Assembly (NCBI GenBank): GCA_001599935.1
Contig: BCIJ01000027.1
Coordinates: 1 to 64,000, forward strand
Length of the DNA: 64,000 bases
Direction: 5' to 3'
DNA from: Holtermannia corniformis
Lineage: Eukaryota > Basidiomycota > Tremellomycetes > Holtermanniales
Made by a program: the position numbers and the translations under genes. Position 1 is the stretch's first letter. Each line of letters starts with the position of its first letter. The notes under the pieces were generated by a model, which was given only the letters and a program-made list of their open reading frames with translations, did no database searches and had not been told where the DNA came from. Of the stretch, positions 10,723-22,330 are shown in pieces.

Positions 10723-11812
10723 TCGAGCGAGAGCTCGCTGTCTGTTGTAGTATAATGCATGCGCTATGATCAATTCGTATGATAGGTTGAGAGTACTTAA
10801 ACGTCGTCAGCTTGGGGACAATATCACATGGAACAAAGACGAGACAGCTCAAAGAAGGATCAGACAATAGGCATAGAGTGACTTCACGCGGTCCGGTGGG
10901 CCAGGGTCCCCCCTGGCGCCTGGCCGGGCGCTCAGTCGCAAATTACTATAATCATCAGGGTGCGCAGGGCTTGTGGAGCAACGGAGCATTCTGAAAAGGG
11001 ACGGGGTGGAGAAGACGACTTACAGTACTGGCGCAGTCACAGTCGAATAGAGCGGTGAGTGAGCAGGGTAGAACAAGGACGGTGGAGTGGGTTTGGCTTG
11101 TCGGTGTTTGCCGGTGTTTTGTCTGCCAAGGGGGTTATTAGCTTGGGAGGGCCACGTGGGGTAACCGGCGGTACGAGAGCGCTGATCCACCAATCAGCAA
11201 CCGCACTCATCTTGACGCCGGATCGCAGTCTTACACTCTGACAACGCAGCATGCACTCCATCACTGACACACGGACAGACGAGCTGAACAAACCTCCGTA
11301 CACGCTATGTACCACACATACTGATCCCGCTCTACCATGCCGATCCTGTCCCCAACCCGTCACTTTTACCCGCCACAGCAGCGCACGCTCTGATTGGTCC
11401 CAGACGTTATCTCTGATCCAGACTGTAGCGCTCGAGTGCGGTGATTGAGTGACGCTGCCGGGTGTACATACTGAACTGTGGAGAAAGTCTGGAGAACGGA
11501 CCGGGGTCGCTCGACTTTTTCCATCCCTCTGCTCGCGATCGGATTCTAAACTGAACGGTGGCAGCAAGCGCACGGAGAGATAAGCAATCAAGGTTGGCGC
11601 AGATCGGATTCAGCCGTTGCCAAGCAACCTCAGGATGGTTAACGTGACGTGCGTAGTGGAGTGGGTTGGTGTGCGACGAGCTGAAGCGCTTGGATAGTTA
11701 TGGAGCGGTCGATAGTGGGACCACGGCGGGTGATGCAGTCATCAACACGATGGGCACGGTCAGTCGCGCGTGCAGCTTGGGGTGGTTACGGTGACCGACT
11801 TGGAAGCAGGAC
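10723..11812. other. Long intergenic region upstream of the ammonium transporter
   Basis: About 1.1 kb without a convincing gene. The longest ORF (minus, 11037-11591) has no domain, no splice-like pattern and poor protein character. The region probably holds the 3' end of the upstream gene and the promoter of the ammonium transporter. I saw GATA motifs but did not judge their density against background. Confidence 0.5.
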
Positions 11813-14077
11813 ATGATCGTCACCACCGCCGATGGAACAGTTGCAGGTCAGTCGGCTACACGCACACGTCAGTACCGCGCTGAAATCCCATGCAGCCTTT
11901 TCACCCGGTGACATCTGCTGGGTGCTCGTGCGTCCCACTTGCAGCCTCCAGCAGAGCTCGATTGACATGTCCCATAGGTCTGCGCAGCGCTCGTCTGGTT
12001 AATGATGTCGGTTTCTACCTCTCATTCCTCCCTGTACAGGCTGACGTTGACCAAGTCCTGGCCTCGGCTACCTCTACTCTGGTCTTGTACGCCGCAAGAA
12101 CGCTCTCAGCTTGCTATTCCTCTGCATGGTCGCGCTAGCCATCACCAGCTTCCAATGGTTCTTCTGGGGCTATTCCTTCGTCTTCTCCGAAACCGGCGGC
12201 TTGTTCTGGGGTAACCTGCAGTGCGTCTCCCCCCTCTACTCCAAAGTGTCAGCGCTAACGCTGCACGCAGCAACTTTGCCTTCCAAAACGTCCTCGACCG
12301 TCCCATACCCGAAACCAACAATAAAGTGCCCGAGATCGTATTCGCAGTCTACCAGATGCTGTTTGCAGACCTCGTGCCTGCCGTCTTGCTTGGGGCCGCT
12401 TGTGAGCGAAGTCGCGTCGTCCCCGCCATGGTGTTCGTCTTTGCTTGGGTAAGTCGCTTGTCCGGTTTGAGCCGTCCTAGTGTTCATGCTGACTGGCTCA
12501 GACGACGTTGTGCTATGACCCGTTGGCGCACTGGATCTGGAGTTCCAACGGCTGGGCGTACAAATGGGGTGTACTCGAGTGAGTTGGTGTGTTCGTAGCG
12601 CTGCGCCAAGCTGACCTGTTGTAGCTGTGAGTTCAACACGCGTCGCAAATAGTGGAATGAACACGGCTGATGACTATCAAGACGCTGGCGGCGTACCTGT
12701 CGAGATTGCATCGGGTACCGCTGGGCTCGCCTACTCGGTGAGTCCTGCCGCGCACCGTGCATCGGCTGACTGTACAGTACTTTATCGGCAAGCGTAGAGG
12801 CTACGGCACGACGGCCGTCGCGTTCAAGCCGCACAATGTCGGGTCAGTCCTCTGCGTCGCTTTCCATGCAATGCCGACACCTCACGCACAGCCACGTCGT
12901 CCTCGGCACCGTTCTCCTCTGGGTCGGCTGGCTAGGCTTCAACGGCGGTTCATGCTTTGCCGCCTCGCTCAAAGCCGCAATGTCCATCTTTGTCACCAAC
13001 CTCGCAGGCAGCGTTGGGTCAGTCTCCGCGTTCTTCTCATTACTGTAATCGGGCTGACCCGCTCAGCGGCCTGACCTGGCTTATCCTCGACTACCGCCTC
13101 GATCGGAAATGGAGTGTTGTCGGCTACTGCTCTGGCGCGATCGCGGGCTTGGTGGCGATCACGCCGGCGGCTGGGTTCGTGGGCGCGCCCGCGGGTGCTT
13201 TGATTGGGCTAGTCGCGGGCGGTGCTTCAAACTTGGCGACTAGGCTCAAAGTTTCGATGCGTGTGGATGATCCGTGAGTGATCAGACGGATGAGAGGCGT
13301 CGCGCTGACGTGTTGACAGTATGGATGTTCGTCGGCTTACCAAGCAAGTGCAAAGACACATGACTGACTGATGGTAGATCTTTGCCATCCACGCTCTCGC
13401 AGGCGCGATCGGAGTGCTCATGACTGGCATGTGAGTCATCGGCTGCAGCATGCCATTTGGCTGACTACGTGGTCAGCTTCGCACAAGCTTCGGTCGCGAA
13501 CAATGACGGCTACCTCGTGATTGATGGCGGTTGGCTGTGAGTGATCCCCCGACCCAACAAGAGCAGCGCTGACTCTAAAAGCGACGGCAACTGGGTTCAG
13601 CTCGGGAAACAAGTCGCGTGGATGTGCGTCGGTTTCGGCTGGACGTTTGTCGTCACCTACGCCATCATGTTTGTGCGTCCTCCCCCTCCCCCTCCCTCCG
13701 TGCGATCCCTAACACCCGCGTCTCAGGTCATCAACGCCATCCCAGGCCTCCACTTCCGCGCCTCCGAAGAAGCCGAGATCGTCGGCATGGACGAAGTCGA
13801 GCACGACGAATACGTGGCCGATTATGCGTGGCTCGAGCGCGACGTCGAAGCAATGTTTGAATCGCGCATCGTTAGACGATCTCGTGGTTCCGTCCGCGCA
13901 GCTAGTCTGCGCGACTCGCCGTCTTCGCGCTCGGAGGTGTCGCCGAGCGTGGAGAAGCGCGAGGGGCGGGGTGGGGCTGATGGGGCTGAAGAGGCCGTCG
14001 AGATGCGCGAGGTCCTGGGTCGAGGAAGAGGCGAGGACCACCTGGCGAGCCCAGAGGCACAAAAGATCAGTAGCTGA
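11813..14077 (+). CDS. Ammonium transporter (Mep/Amt family)
   Basis: An integral plasma-membrane channel for ammonium uptake. The ATG at 11813 starts MIVTTADG, followed by about fourteen exons. Spliced blocks follow the Amt order: GDICWVLV, LMIPGLGYLYSGLVRRKNAL, ITSFQWFFWGYSFVFS, WIWSSNGWAYKWGVLDYAGG, VGWLGFNGGSCFAA, and a last membrane segment ending VINAIPGLHFRASEEAE. About eleven membrane segments are expected for the family. The C-terminal tail is long, cytoplasmic and Ser/Arg/Glu-rich. The D-Y-A-G-G motif is recovered only if a 2-nt exon at 12625-12626 is used (listed separately). The long upstream region suggests nitrogen-dependent regulation; that is inference. Confidence 0.93.
12625..12626 (+). 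other. 2-nt microexon (CT) in the ammonium transporter gene
   Basis: The exon ending ...GTACTCGA (12578) is followed by intron 12579-12624 (gtgagt...gttgtag, branch gctgac). Two bases, CT, come next, then a second intron at 12627-12681 (gtgagt...atcaag, branch ggctgat). Joining GA + CT + AC gives GAC TAC and restores the frame for V-L-D-Y-A-G-G, the conserved Amt motif usually written D-(F/Y)-A-G-G. Skipping the CT breaks the frame. Both donors are perfect gtgagt. Stepwise splicing as nested twin introns would give the same mRNA. Confidence 0.75.
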
Positions 14078-14275
14078 TCACTCCATTTGCATATGCATTG
14101 TATCGTGTACGCTGAGAGTAGATGGGGTAGAGCTGTCTTGTGCTGCGATGGGTTGCAACATACCGGACGCGTGGCTGCAAGCTGATGACAGTTGTGGTCG
14201 CTGCCGTAGAAGCGCCGACGCACCCCCGCCACGTTGAAAGCGCCCTTGCGTAGACTCAGCGTAAAGATACATCTG

Positions 14276-16558
14276 CTAGCCGCCCACATTGCCCATAGCC
14301 TTCTTCAACCTCTGCCGCAGCGCCGCGTCCTTCTGCGCCGGCTCCACCGCCGCCGCCGCCGCCGTCGTCACTGCCGGAGAAGCCGGAATGGTGATAGGCG
14401 GCACTGGGCGCGGTTTCGGCTTGGCCGTGGCCGTGGCCGACGAGGATTTCGAAGGCAAATACTCAACCGACTCGATGCAGATTGCGCGTCTTGTCCATCG
14501 ACGGCGCCGGGTGAACTAAGCCAAAGGTGTCAACTTCTCGGCGCAGTCGGGTGCGGGCTGTGCTCATACATACTCTGCCGAGCCCACCGCGCGCCCCCAT
14601 GTTCTCCCACTTGTTATCACCATACACCCAGCCGTCTTGGTCTGTAGCCTGCCATGTTGACGTTAGCTCGGATCATGAAGGCAGGGCAGGTACGCACATC
14701 GTCCACCTCGACGACTTGCAGCGGGACATTAGCCGTGCCATCACCCTCACTCGCTCGACTGTCTCTGCGCTCTCGGTCTACAGCTGCCATTGTACTCGGT
14801 CTCGTCGGGCTAGATGAGATCCCGAGACCAGCAGCCTGCAGCATGCTCCCGCCCTGTCCTGTACCACTAGACGCAATAGGGCTCCCTGTTCGAGCTTTAA
14901 GCCGTTCCAGACCTTTGACAAAGGCTTGTTCCGCCAAGCTCGTGGCTTTTTCCTCGTTCCCATGCGAGTGCGCGGTCGGTGTCGACGTCGCAGGGTGATG
15001 ATTCGCAACGAGGGAGGATGCCTGGCTGCCGAGCGTGTAGCCTGCTGTACTTGATGTCCCGGCAGTAGCAGAACTGGCGGTCGACGTCGCCTCTGGCGTT
15101 TCAAGCGACGACGTGCTCAAACTCCGACTCGTGCGTTTGCCTCCCGTCAGCGCTGCCTCGCCCAGAGGCCGTCTCACGATCCCCCAATCGTCATCGACCC
15201 AGCGCCAGATGGCCGTTCGTTTCACTTGAGCCCCGGGATCGCGTTTCGTAGGATACGGCAAGGTGACCGAGGAGCTGGATGGGAGTGGGAATGTGGCGGG
15301 CGGTGGGACAGGCAAAAGATGGGCATCGCACCATGATGGCCGTTCTTGAGGGAGTAGAGCCGATGTCCAGTCCAGTCCCATCCACCAGCGTTGATTCTCT
15401 TGCAGTTCGAAGCGAAAGTAGATTGGTGGAGCTGCTGGTGGCGTGTCGATGTCGCCTTGGGCGGTCGAGGTGGCAGAGTGGTGGATGACTTCGTCGTCTT
15501 CGGCGATGGCTGATCCGGATAATTTCGCCGATCCCGTTGTCCGCAGCAGCGGTCGCGGTCGGAACGAGTACGCCAAAGATGGCCGCCTCGATGTCTGCCA
15601 TTTTGCTTTCGCCCACGTCCAGGGTGACACGAGCGTCAAGTTGGCAATGGTCAATCGCGGACCCTCGGTCGTGGCTGGCGGCGAGCCGAACGTGAGGATA
15701 AAGAGTAGGGCGACAGCTCGACGAACAAACAGAGACTGGCCGAGGATGGCGAGTAGGTGGGCCAAGAGAGGGCTCGGGAGTAGCAACAGCACGGAACCGA
15801 CCAGACCTGCTTGAACGGCGGGGGAAAGCCATAAACCGCAAAGGAGCCAGAGGGCGGAAAGGACGACAAAGCCACGACCGAGTCGCCATGGGCCTAGGCC
15901 GCGCCAGCGGTCACGTAGGCTGTCGAGTCGCGAAGGGAGCGAATGTGGGAGCAGTGCGTGGATGGCATGCAAGTCGGACAGGGTGAGTAGGAGTGAATGC
16001 GGGGTTGAGGGGTTGGATGCAGAGTGGGATGCGGTCGTTGACATGGTGGGTGGTTGGACTACCTTGGTAGCAGGAGGAATCCGTAGGTTCGGTATGGGCA
16101 GCAATGGCAGAAAGAGTACGGCTGGCAGCAGATACCTAAACAACGCAAGATCAATGTCATGATCTCATCCTTGGGTCGCTTAATACTTACCGGAAGAATG
16201 ACTTGCCACCCAGACACGCAGCCCACCACGCTCCAACCACGATCCAGCTCTCGACCGACCGGCCCTTACGCCACGTCAAGACCTCGAGCGCGTCTTTAAG
16301 CCATGCGATGGGCCCGGCAAACAGCACAAGCAGGCGCAGGACCGAGGCCGGCAAGCTCGCCACCAGGTTTCCATCCTGCACGGGTGCTGTCGCCGCGAGT
16401 GACTTGTGCACAGCAGGTGGAGATCCTGGCATCCCTGGCGACTGTTCAAGTTGAGCGATCACACGGCCATCGACGACGGCGTCGCGGAAGCAAAACTCGC
16501 AATCACGTGTCGGCTTCACCTCAGAGATCGACTTGAGAAGACTTGCAGCACTCGTCAT
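14276..16558 (-). CDS. Pex23/Pex30-type peroxin with dysferlin domain
   Basis: A probable ER/peroxisome membrane protein that shapes ER subdomains and controls peroxisome number. The ATG at 16558 gives MTSAASLLKSISEV. The N-terminal third has several hydrophobic segments (LLVLFAGPIAWL, GYLLPAVLFLPLLP after an intron at 16136-16190, and GFVVLSALWLLCGLWL). The dysferlin N-part follows: FRFELQENQRWWMGLDWTS, then RTAIWRWVDDDWGIV. The C-part, WVYGDNKWENMGARGGLG joined across an intron to FTRRRRWTRRAICIE, is the Pex24/Pex30 (DysF-C) signature. Two further short introns lie near 14660-14710 and 14520-14580. The 3' end is Ala/Pro/Lys-rich. Homology to family A on the same strand stops near this start codon. 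Confidence 0.85.
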
Positions 16559-16559
16559 G

Positions 16560-16875
16560 CAAATGTGCGTTGAAGCGCAACGTGGCCAAGGTCACTTTCT
16601 GCCTCTGGTGGTCTGGCATAACTGTGAGATTGGCACACAGCGGCGTTTGTTGACTTGCCATTATCATCCAGTGGAAGCCCCGACAGTTTTCGAAGCAGGA
16701 CCGTGCTCATCCCGCGGGTTCCCCTGGGTCCATCGACCGCTTGGCGATGCCGTCCGGGTGAGATTTTGGCGAGGTCTCTGACCGTCAACTCGTCGAGTTC
16801 CGCCGGCAACTGCGGATACGGCAAGAGGCGCTCGGGCTGATACGGCGTCATTCCCATGTTGGTTTCCTTCAACAT
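16560..16875 (-). pseudogene. Family A fragment, N-terminal part only (copy 2)
   Basis: From ATG 16875 the peptide aligns with exon 1 of the 4.8-kb family A copy: DGPRGTRGMSTVL against DGSKSTREMSSSL, and LSGLPLDD against ISGLALDD. After a likely short intron with a GC donor (gcaagt, the usual GC-AG consensus), the next exon reads DHQRQKVTLATLRFNAHL against DHRRQEVVVGSLRFNGDL. Homology then stops, about where the Pex gene starts (ATG 16558), and the rest of the family A protein is missing. It is a truncated relic. It points away from the family C gene at 17219, with 343 bp between their ATGs. Confidence 0.7.
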
Positions 16876-17218
16876 CCACTAGTAGTCAACCCCCTCGGCG
16901 CACGGACGCTAGACTATCTAGCAAATGACGCCGTAGGTCCAGCGCCGGCTCGGCTCAACATCCCCCGACCGGAGCCAGAAGCTTAATTGCGTTAGACTTT
17001 TTGACCCCGGCATCCGGCCCCTGACTCACGGCATGCTGTCTGGACGTGCGGCAAGGAGGTACTCGTGCTTTCAATGACAAGTGTGTGCTGCTGCTGCGGT
17101 GATCAACAAAGACAGTCCAGCAGCGACCTCCGACGCGTTCACCTACGCGCTCGCAAACCCCGCGGTCGGTTCAGCTCCGAAACGCCGCGATCCCCAGAGT
17201 CCAGGGGCCGTCATCATC

Positions 17219-18256
17219 ATGTACCTCTTCTCAGATCAAGTGCTGCTTCGTGCCCAGAAATTCGAAGACAGCTTATATGTGAGGTGACCCAAGGATTCTC
17301 TGACGCCTGAAGCAGGGCGCGCTCTTTTGGCAGAGGGATCCGACGGGCGAGGGCGACAATGTGACTGTAAGTCACGCCTAGTAGACCCAGCAGCTACGAT
17401 GTCAGACGGGTGCAACGTGGCTGGGATAGCGGCGCGCGCTCTTGAGAGGTATGCAGGGCCTAATTCTTGGCGTACATGTCACCGACGTTTCGCAGGCTGG
17501 CAGCGGGGCTCGAGGTCGAAAACATCCCACATGACCCCAAGCTCCCCATTCCCTTCCCCGGCAGAAGGTTTGCAAGCACGAATGACTATTGTCGAGGAAT
17601 CGAGCATCACGTCGTTGCCGTACTAGAGGAGGTTGGTCCTGCAAAGACACTAGCGGACGCAGGGTGATTGAACCCAGGTCTTGCACGACCTTCGGCAAGC
17701 CAGACCCGATCGCCAAATGGATCGCAACCTACCTTGGACTCATTTTGTACGCACATGCTCACCAGTTCCAACGCATGCGGACGCCACATCAGGACGTCAT
17801 CCTGGCTGGAGCTTGGCGGCTTTGTCTGGACCGAAGCACCGGCGTTGAGCAGTGGCGCGAGTTCGGTCCCTACCGTCCTGATCCCGACACGATCCTGGCG
17901 CGCTTGCCAGCACCGGTCGAGCGCCCCTTTCAAGGCATCATCATCACCGAAGGCCTCACGAGCACACTCGACGAGGTGTTACCCGAGGAAGCAGACGAAG
18001 AGTCGATGATTCGAGTGATCAGGGTCAGTTCAGCGATCGTTGCCATGGCCACGAGGTTGACAAGTCACTCACAGAGCGGTTTGAAGATGGTACGCCCAAG
18101 TGGTACTACCCACCTCCGTCCCCGAGCTCTCCGTCACGCAGGCACAGGCGCACTCAAGTTGACTTGATAAATGTTCTTTTCGGACCTGAAGCTGATGAGG
18201 AAGCTGATCAGCCCGAGCGGGGAACCGCGCGGCAATCGGGGCGTGAGCATGAGTGA
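17219..18256 (+). CDS. Family C protein of unknown function, copy 1
   Basis: I do not recognise this family. ATG 17219 opens MYLFSDQVLLRAQKFEDSLY, which matches MFLLPDNVCLQAHKFEDALQ at the start of the 53.3-kb copy. A short intron leads to GALFWQRDPTGEGDN. Later exons give FPGRRFASTNDYCRG, VLEE, then HDLRQARPDRQMDRNLPWTH, then LCLDRSTGVEQW, PVERPFQGIIITEG, and finally EDGTPKWYY and NVLFGPEADEEAD. Intron positions match the other two copies. The protein is soluble-looking and acidic near its end, about 250-280 aa. It is divergent from the family A fragment at 16.9 kb. The 5' half has a long intron (about 17360-17505) whose ends I could not fix. Confidence 0.6.
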
Positions 18257-18535
18257 CTTGAAATCCAAGGCCGAGCCCCACTGTTTCAGTATCAATACAC
18301 CAAGGTGCTGCAGATACACGTTCTACTTTTATAACGCCGTTGCTTGCTATACACCATCGACTCATGAGGGAAGAAGGAAGAAGACATGGGGAGACCACTC
18401 TAGCGGCTCGCTAGCATCCGCTCTTCGGCTCGTCGAATGCGGGGTCCCAAGTGGGCAAAGATTTTGAGACCCGCGTGTCGCCGGCTGCTGTAGTGATCTG
18501 GTCAAAAGTCAAGGGAACGGCGACAAGTAGGCAAG

Positions 18536-20694
18536 ATGGCAAAGACTCAGGACAAGGCCAAGAGCGGGTTGAAAAGAGCAAGAGTCGAAGATGGGCAATC
18601 GATGAATGCCGCGGCTGGATCATCAACCATGTTCCTGGACCAGGCTGAGATCATGCAGGCTATGAAGGCGCAGATGGAGGCTGCCGGAGGCAAGGGCAAA
18701 GAAAGGGATATGTCAGAGAGCGAAGACGACAGTGAGGATGAGAGCGAGAGTGACGAAGACGGCGAGGGGCAATCGGAAGAAGCGACACAAACACCTGACG
18801 GAGAGAACCCTTTGCTTGGCATGGACGAGGACGACTCGAGCGATACAGCCGAATCGTCGACTCAAGCCCTATCACCCAAACGGCCACCCGTCTCCCTGCC
18901 ATCGCGTGTCACGGCCGCATCGCGTGCGCCAAAGCCCAGTCCAAAGGCCAAAGGTCGATTAGGCGAGCTAGCGAGCGCCCCGAAGCCCTCGCCAGACACC
19001 ACATTCGAATCGCTGGGCTTGTCAGCACCGATCATCTCAGCTCTCAACTCTATCAGCATCCGATCACCTACAGAGATTCAGAGTGCATGTGTTGGCCCTA
19101 TCATGGCCGGTACGTTCCAGCCTGACGAGCTGGATCCTCGCGGCTGATCGTGCACACAGGCCGCGATTGCATCGGCGGTGCCAAGACGGGTTCCGGTAAG
19201 ACCATGGCATTCGCCTTGCCGATCCTCGAGCGGATCGCCAAAGATCCCTTTGGCGTCTTCGCCGTTGTATTGACACCCACTCGGTTCGTGCTCGCCACCT
19301 GTCATCTTGATGTGCTTACCCGCATCTTAGCGAGCTCGCATACCAGCTCACCGAGCAATTTCTCGTGCTTGGTCGACCACTCGGCTTGACGACAGTCACA
19401 ATTGTCGGCGGTATGGACATGATGACGCAAGCTCAGCAACTCGCCCTGCGACCCCATGTCGTCGTCGCGACGCCCGGTCGTCTATGTGACCTGCTGAGGA
19501 GTAATGAGGGAGGCGGTGGAGAGGGTGCACTATCCCGAGTGCGCGTTGTGGTGCGTTCTGCCTCTTGATCAAGCATGCGAAGTGTTGGCTGACGCTAAAG
19601 ATAGGTCTTGGATGAGGCTGATCGGATGTTGACGCCAACGTTCGCGCCAGAACTCAACTACTTGTTCTCGGTCATTCCGGCTAAACGGCAGACATGTCTG
19701 TTCACGGCAACCATCAGTCCGGCCATCTTGGCATTGGCGGAGAAAGAACCGACCAACGGGCGGGAGAAGCCATTCGTGTATCGTGTTGAATCCGAGTACG
19801 TCGATTTCGTGTCCGTCGCAGCTGCAGCTGACGTTTGCGACAGAACTTTGACAGTCAAGGGTCTCAAACAGCACTACCTTTTCATCCCATCCCACGTCCG
19901 CGACCCGTACCTCTACTACCTCCTACTCAACCCACCTTCCACCATCGACAGTGCACTCCGTGCGCCAGCGCCACCACCCGCCGCCGAGCCATCCCGGCCC
20001 AGTAAGAAACGCAAGACGGCACGCAAAGAAGCAACACCTGAGCCTGCAGCACCTCAGATTCCCAGTACCATCATCTTCACGCAACGCTGTGCGACTGCGC
20101 ACCTTCTCCACCTACTCCTGACAGAGCTCAACATTCCATCCGTACCACTGCATTCGCACCTCTCCCAGCCCCAACGTCTACTTTCCCTTGCGCAGTTCCG
20201 CGCCGGCACGGTGCCGGTGCTGGTGACGACTGATGTGGGGTCGAGAGGATTGGATATCCCACAAGTCGCTATGGTGATCAATTGGGACTGTCCGCGCCGC
20301 GCGGATGATTACGTGCACCGCGTTGGGCGAACGGCAAGAGCGGGTCGAGGTGGTGTGGCCGTCACGGTTGTGACGGAGAGAGATACAGAGCTCGTCCAGA
20401 CGATCGAGAAGGAGATTCGTGAGTGCCGCTTACGCCGAATCATGTGGAGTGCGCTGACGTTGAACCAGACGTCACATTGACTGAATTGACACTGCCGGAA
20501 GAGAAAGTACTGGAGCATCTGAACCCAGTCTCACTCGCCAAGCGGGTTGCGAATATGGTGCGTGTAACCGATACAATTGCGCGTACCGAGCTGATACCAT
20601 ACGGCAGGCCATGCACGACTCGGCTTTTGGCGAACGGCAGGCAACCAACAAGGCAAAGGCTATCAAGCGGGCGCGACGCGATGCCGCCCTGTGA
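18536..20694 (+). CDS. DBP8: DEAD-box ATP-dependent RNA helicase Dbp8
   Basis: A nucleolar RNA helicase for 40S ribosome biogenesis. Six exons: introns 19110-19159, 19284-19330, 19551-19604, 20419-20468 and 20558-20607. The acidic Ser/Glu-rich N-terminus (about 150 aa) is followed by the Q motif (FESLGL...PTEIQ), Walker A AKTGSGKT, motif Ia TPTRELAYQ, TPGRL, the VLDEADRML box, motif III as FTATI, and the C-terminal domain with [25 protein letters not shown] and [20 protein letters not shown] in place of SAT is what I recall for Dbp8 rather than for other DEAD-box helicases. An insertion of basic/Pro-rich residues (about 19960-20050) lies between the two RecA domains. The C-terminus is Lys/Arg-rich. 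Confidence 0.9.
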
Positions 20695-20803
20695 TATCTT
20701 CGCATTTACCGTGGTATCTTTAGCGTATGTGACTTGAATGACGACAGGATTTGCAGCGCCAAGCCTGTATATGAGCACTATGATGCAAATGCAATACCTA
20801 CGC

Positions 20804-21113
20804 CTAGTCACAAAAGTCCTGCAAGGCTTTCAGATCCCGCTCCTTGGCCAGTACATCCTGCAATAGCTCTTCAATTTCATCCTGTCGGTCTGCAGCGTCT
20901 GGCGCATGCTTGGCTTGCTTCCATTTGCTGTATGCCTCGCTCGAGGCTTTCTCCGCAGCCGCTAGCTTGGTTTGCTCATCGCTGAAGCACGGATGAGCTT
21001 CGAGTTCCAGGTGGGGCACGGTGCGCCTAGCGAACGCACTCTGTAAACTTGTGCAATGGGTTCTCAGGCCCTGTCGTGGCTGTCCCAGATGACTCTTTCT
21101 GCTGTTTCGACAT
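20804..21113 (-). CDS. Small helical protein of unknown function (about 83 aa)
   Basis: ATG 21113 gives MSKQQKESSGTATTGPENPL. A 58-nt intron (20982-21039, gtgcgt...gcttcag) joins HKFT to DDEQTKLAAAEKASSEAY in one frame. The rest is strongly helical and charged (DEIEELLQDVLAKERDLKAL) and ends FCD. It could form a coiled coil. I know no family for it. It ends about 110 bp from the Dbp8 stop, convergent with it, and is the first of four small minus-strand genes. An alternative long ORF through the same DNA (to 21289) has an upstream part without protein character. Confidence 0.55.
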
Positions 21114-21185
21114 GTTGGTTGACCAATGCTGAGCCAGTCGCTGCACGGACGATTGCGTATACATGACGTAACTCGAAAACCCGAT

Positions 21186-21592
21186 CTACAACTCGAGCTC
21201 TGGATTCGTAGGCAGCCTTGGCGTCTTGATGTGCTCAGGAGCGGCATACACTGCTCCTGCCTGCACCTGCGCCGTTGCGGGCTCAGCACCCTCGACGATA
21301 GACTTGAGGTAGACGAGGTCTGCTTTCGCTTGGTGCCGGGCTTGGCCGCTCAATTGCGGGAGTTTGGCACCCTGAGATGTGAGCATGTATCGCGGCTGTA
21401 GAGGAACGCGGGGAAGAAGAGAACTCACCAGTTCGCCCAACTTCTTGAGGATCACGGCGCGATACGACGGCACGTCGAGCACAAACTCGGCGTACTGCGG
21501 GCTAAGAGTGTAGATCTTGGGCGAGAGGGGTCTGTGGCACTTTCAGCACGACCGTGACGGTCTGCTGTGACTCACGGGGTGTTGTCGGCCAT
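21186..21592 (-). CDS. Small protein of unknown function (about 100 aa)
   Basis: ATG 21592 starts MADNTP, followed by an intron (gtgagt...cacag) to PLSPKIYTLSPQYAEFVLDV, then VILKKLGEL. A second intron (gtgagt...tctcag) leads to GAKLPQLSGQARHQAKADLV and a Pro-rich end (TPRLPTNPELEL). Both introns keep the frame. There is no signal peptide or membrane segment. I do not recognise the family. It lies about 70 bp upstream of the 83-aa gene on the same strand. Confidence 0.55.
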
Positions 21593-21814
21593 GGTGTTTG
21601 CTGAAGCGAGTAAAGAAGCCGGCGGGATGGACTAGATCCCCTTATAGTGCAATTGACAACCTGCCCAAACGGCAGGTCAAGTGACAAAGGAGGAGATCAG
21701 TGCTCAGACCTCCCTTTCAAACGCAAACTCTGCGACGGCCGCCGATCAATACGTCCTTTGCACAGGGGTCCGTTTTCGAAAAGTGTGCTGCATTGTGACT
21801 CGCTACCATATTGT

Positions 21815-22051
21815 CTATTGAGACACATTTGATCCTCCGGCGATGAGATCGTCTACCTTCTGCTTGTTATACGCTACATCAGTGAGGTAGGCTGTGTACT
21901 CGGACATGGCATAAAGTTTCTCTCCAGGAGAGAGCTGCAGGTAGCGAGTCAAGTCGGTGCCGTCGCTCCCGACCAAGTCGCTATAGGCTTTGAGGGCTGC
22001 AGCCGAGGCGATTGGGGTAACAGGTGTTTCTGGTCTGTTTGTGGCTGGCAT
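21815..22051 (-). CDS. Small protein of unknown function (78 aa, single exon)
   Basis: Single-exon ORF with ATG at 22051. The sequence has amphipathic character (AAALKAYSDLVG, YLQLSPGEKLYAMSEYTAYL) and a Pro/Thr-rich start. It resembles no family I know. Support is limited to protein-like composition and its place in a run of small minus-strand genes. Confidence 0.35.
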   Translation of the reverse strand: MPATNRPETPVTPIASAAALKAYSDLVGSDGTDLTRYLQLSPGEKLYAMSEYTAYLTDVAYNKQKVDDLIAGGSNVSQ

Positions 22052-22330
22052 CTATACCGGATGCAGTCGATATAGATAGGGACAGAGCAACATAATAATA
22101 CATTGTACGAGCCTCTTATCCTCACTGGTGACAATAATCCCGTCGCTTGCCTTTATCGCTGGCGGTACATAATTGCTCCTGACAAAGACTGGAAGTGTTG
22201 ATTTCGTAGAAGTAATGTCGCATCGTCAATATCTCTATGATCGGGGTCACAATTGATCGCACAATGGTGCATCATAAAGGTAGCACCAACCGCAAATCCA
22301 GTCTGTAGGACACTTTGGCTCCTCGTCTGA

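Noticed and set aside
11037..11591. Minus-strand ORF of 184 codons upstream of the ammonium transporter
   Set aside because: No domain, no splice pattern and composition unlike nearby proteins; treated as non-coding.
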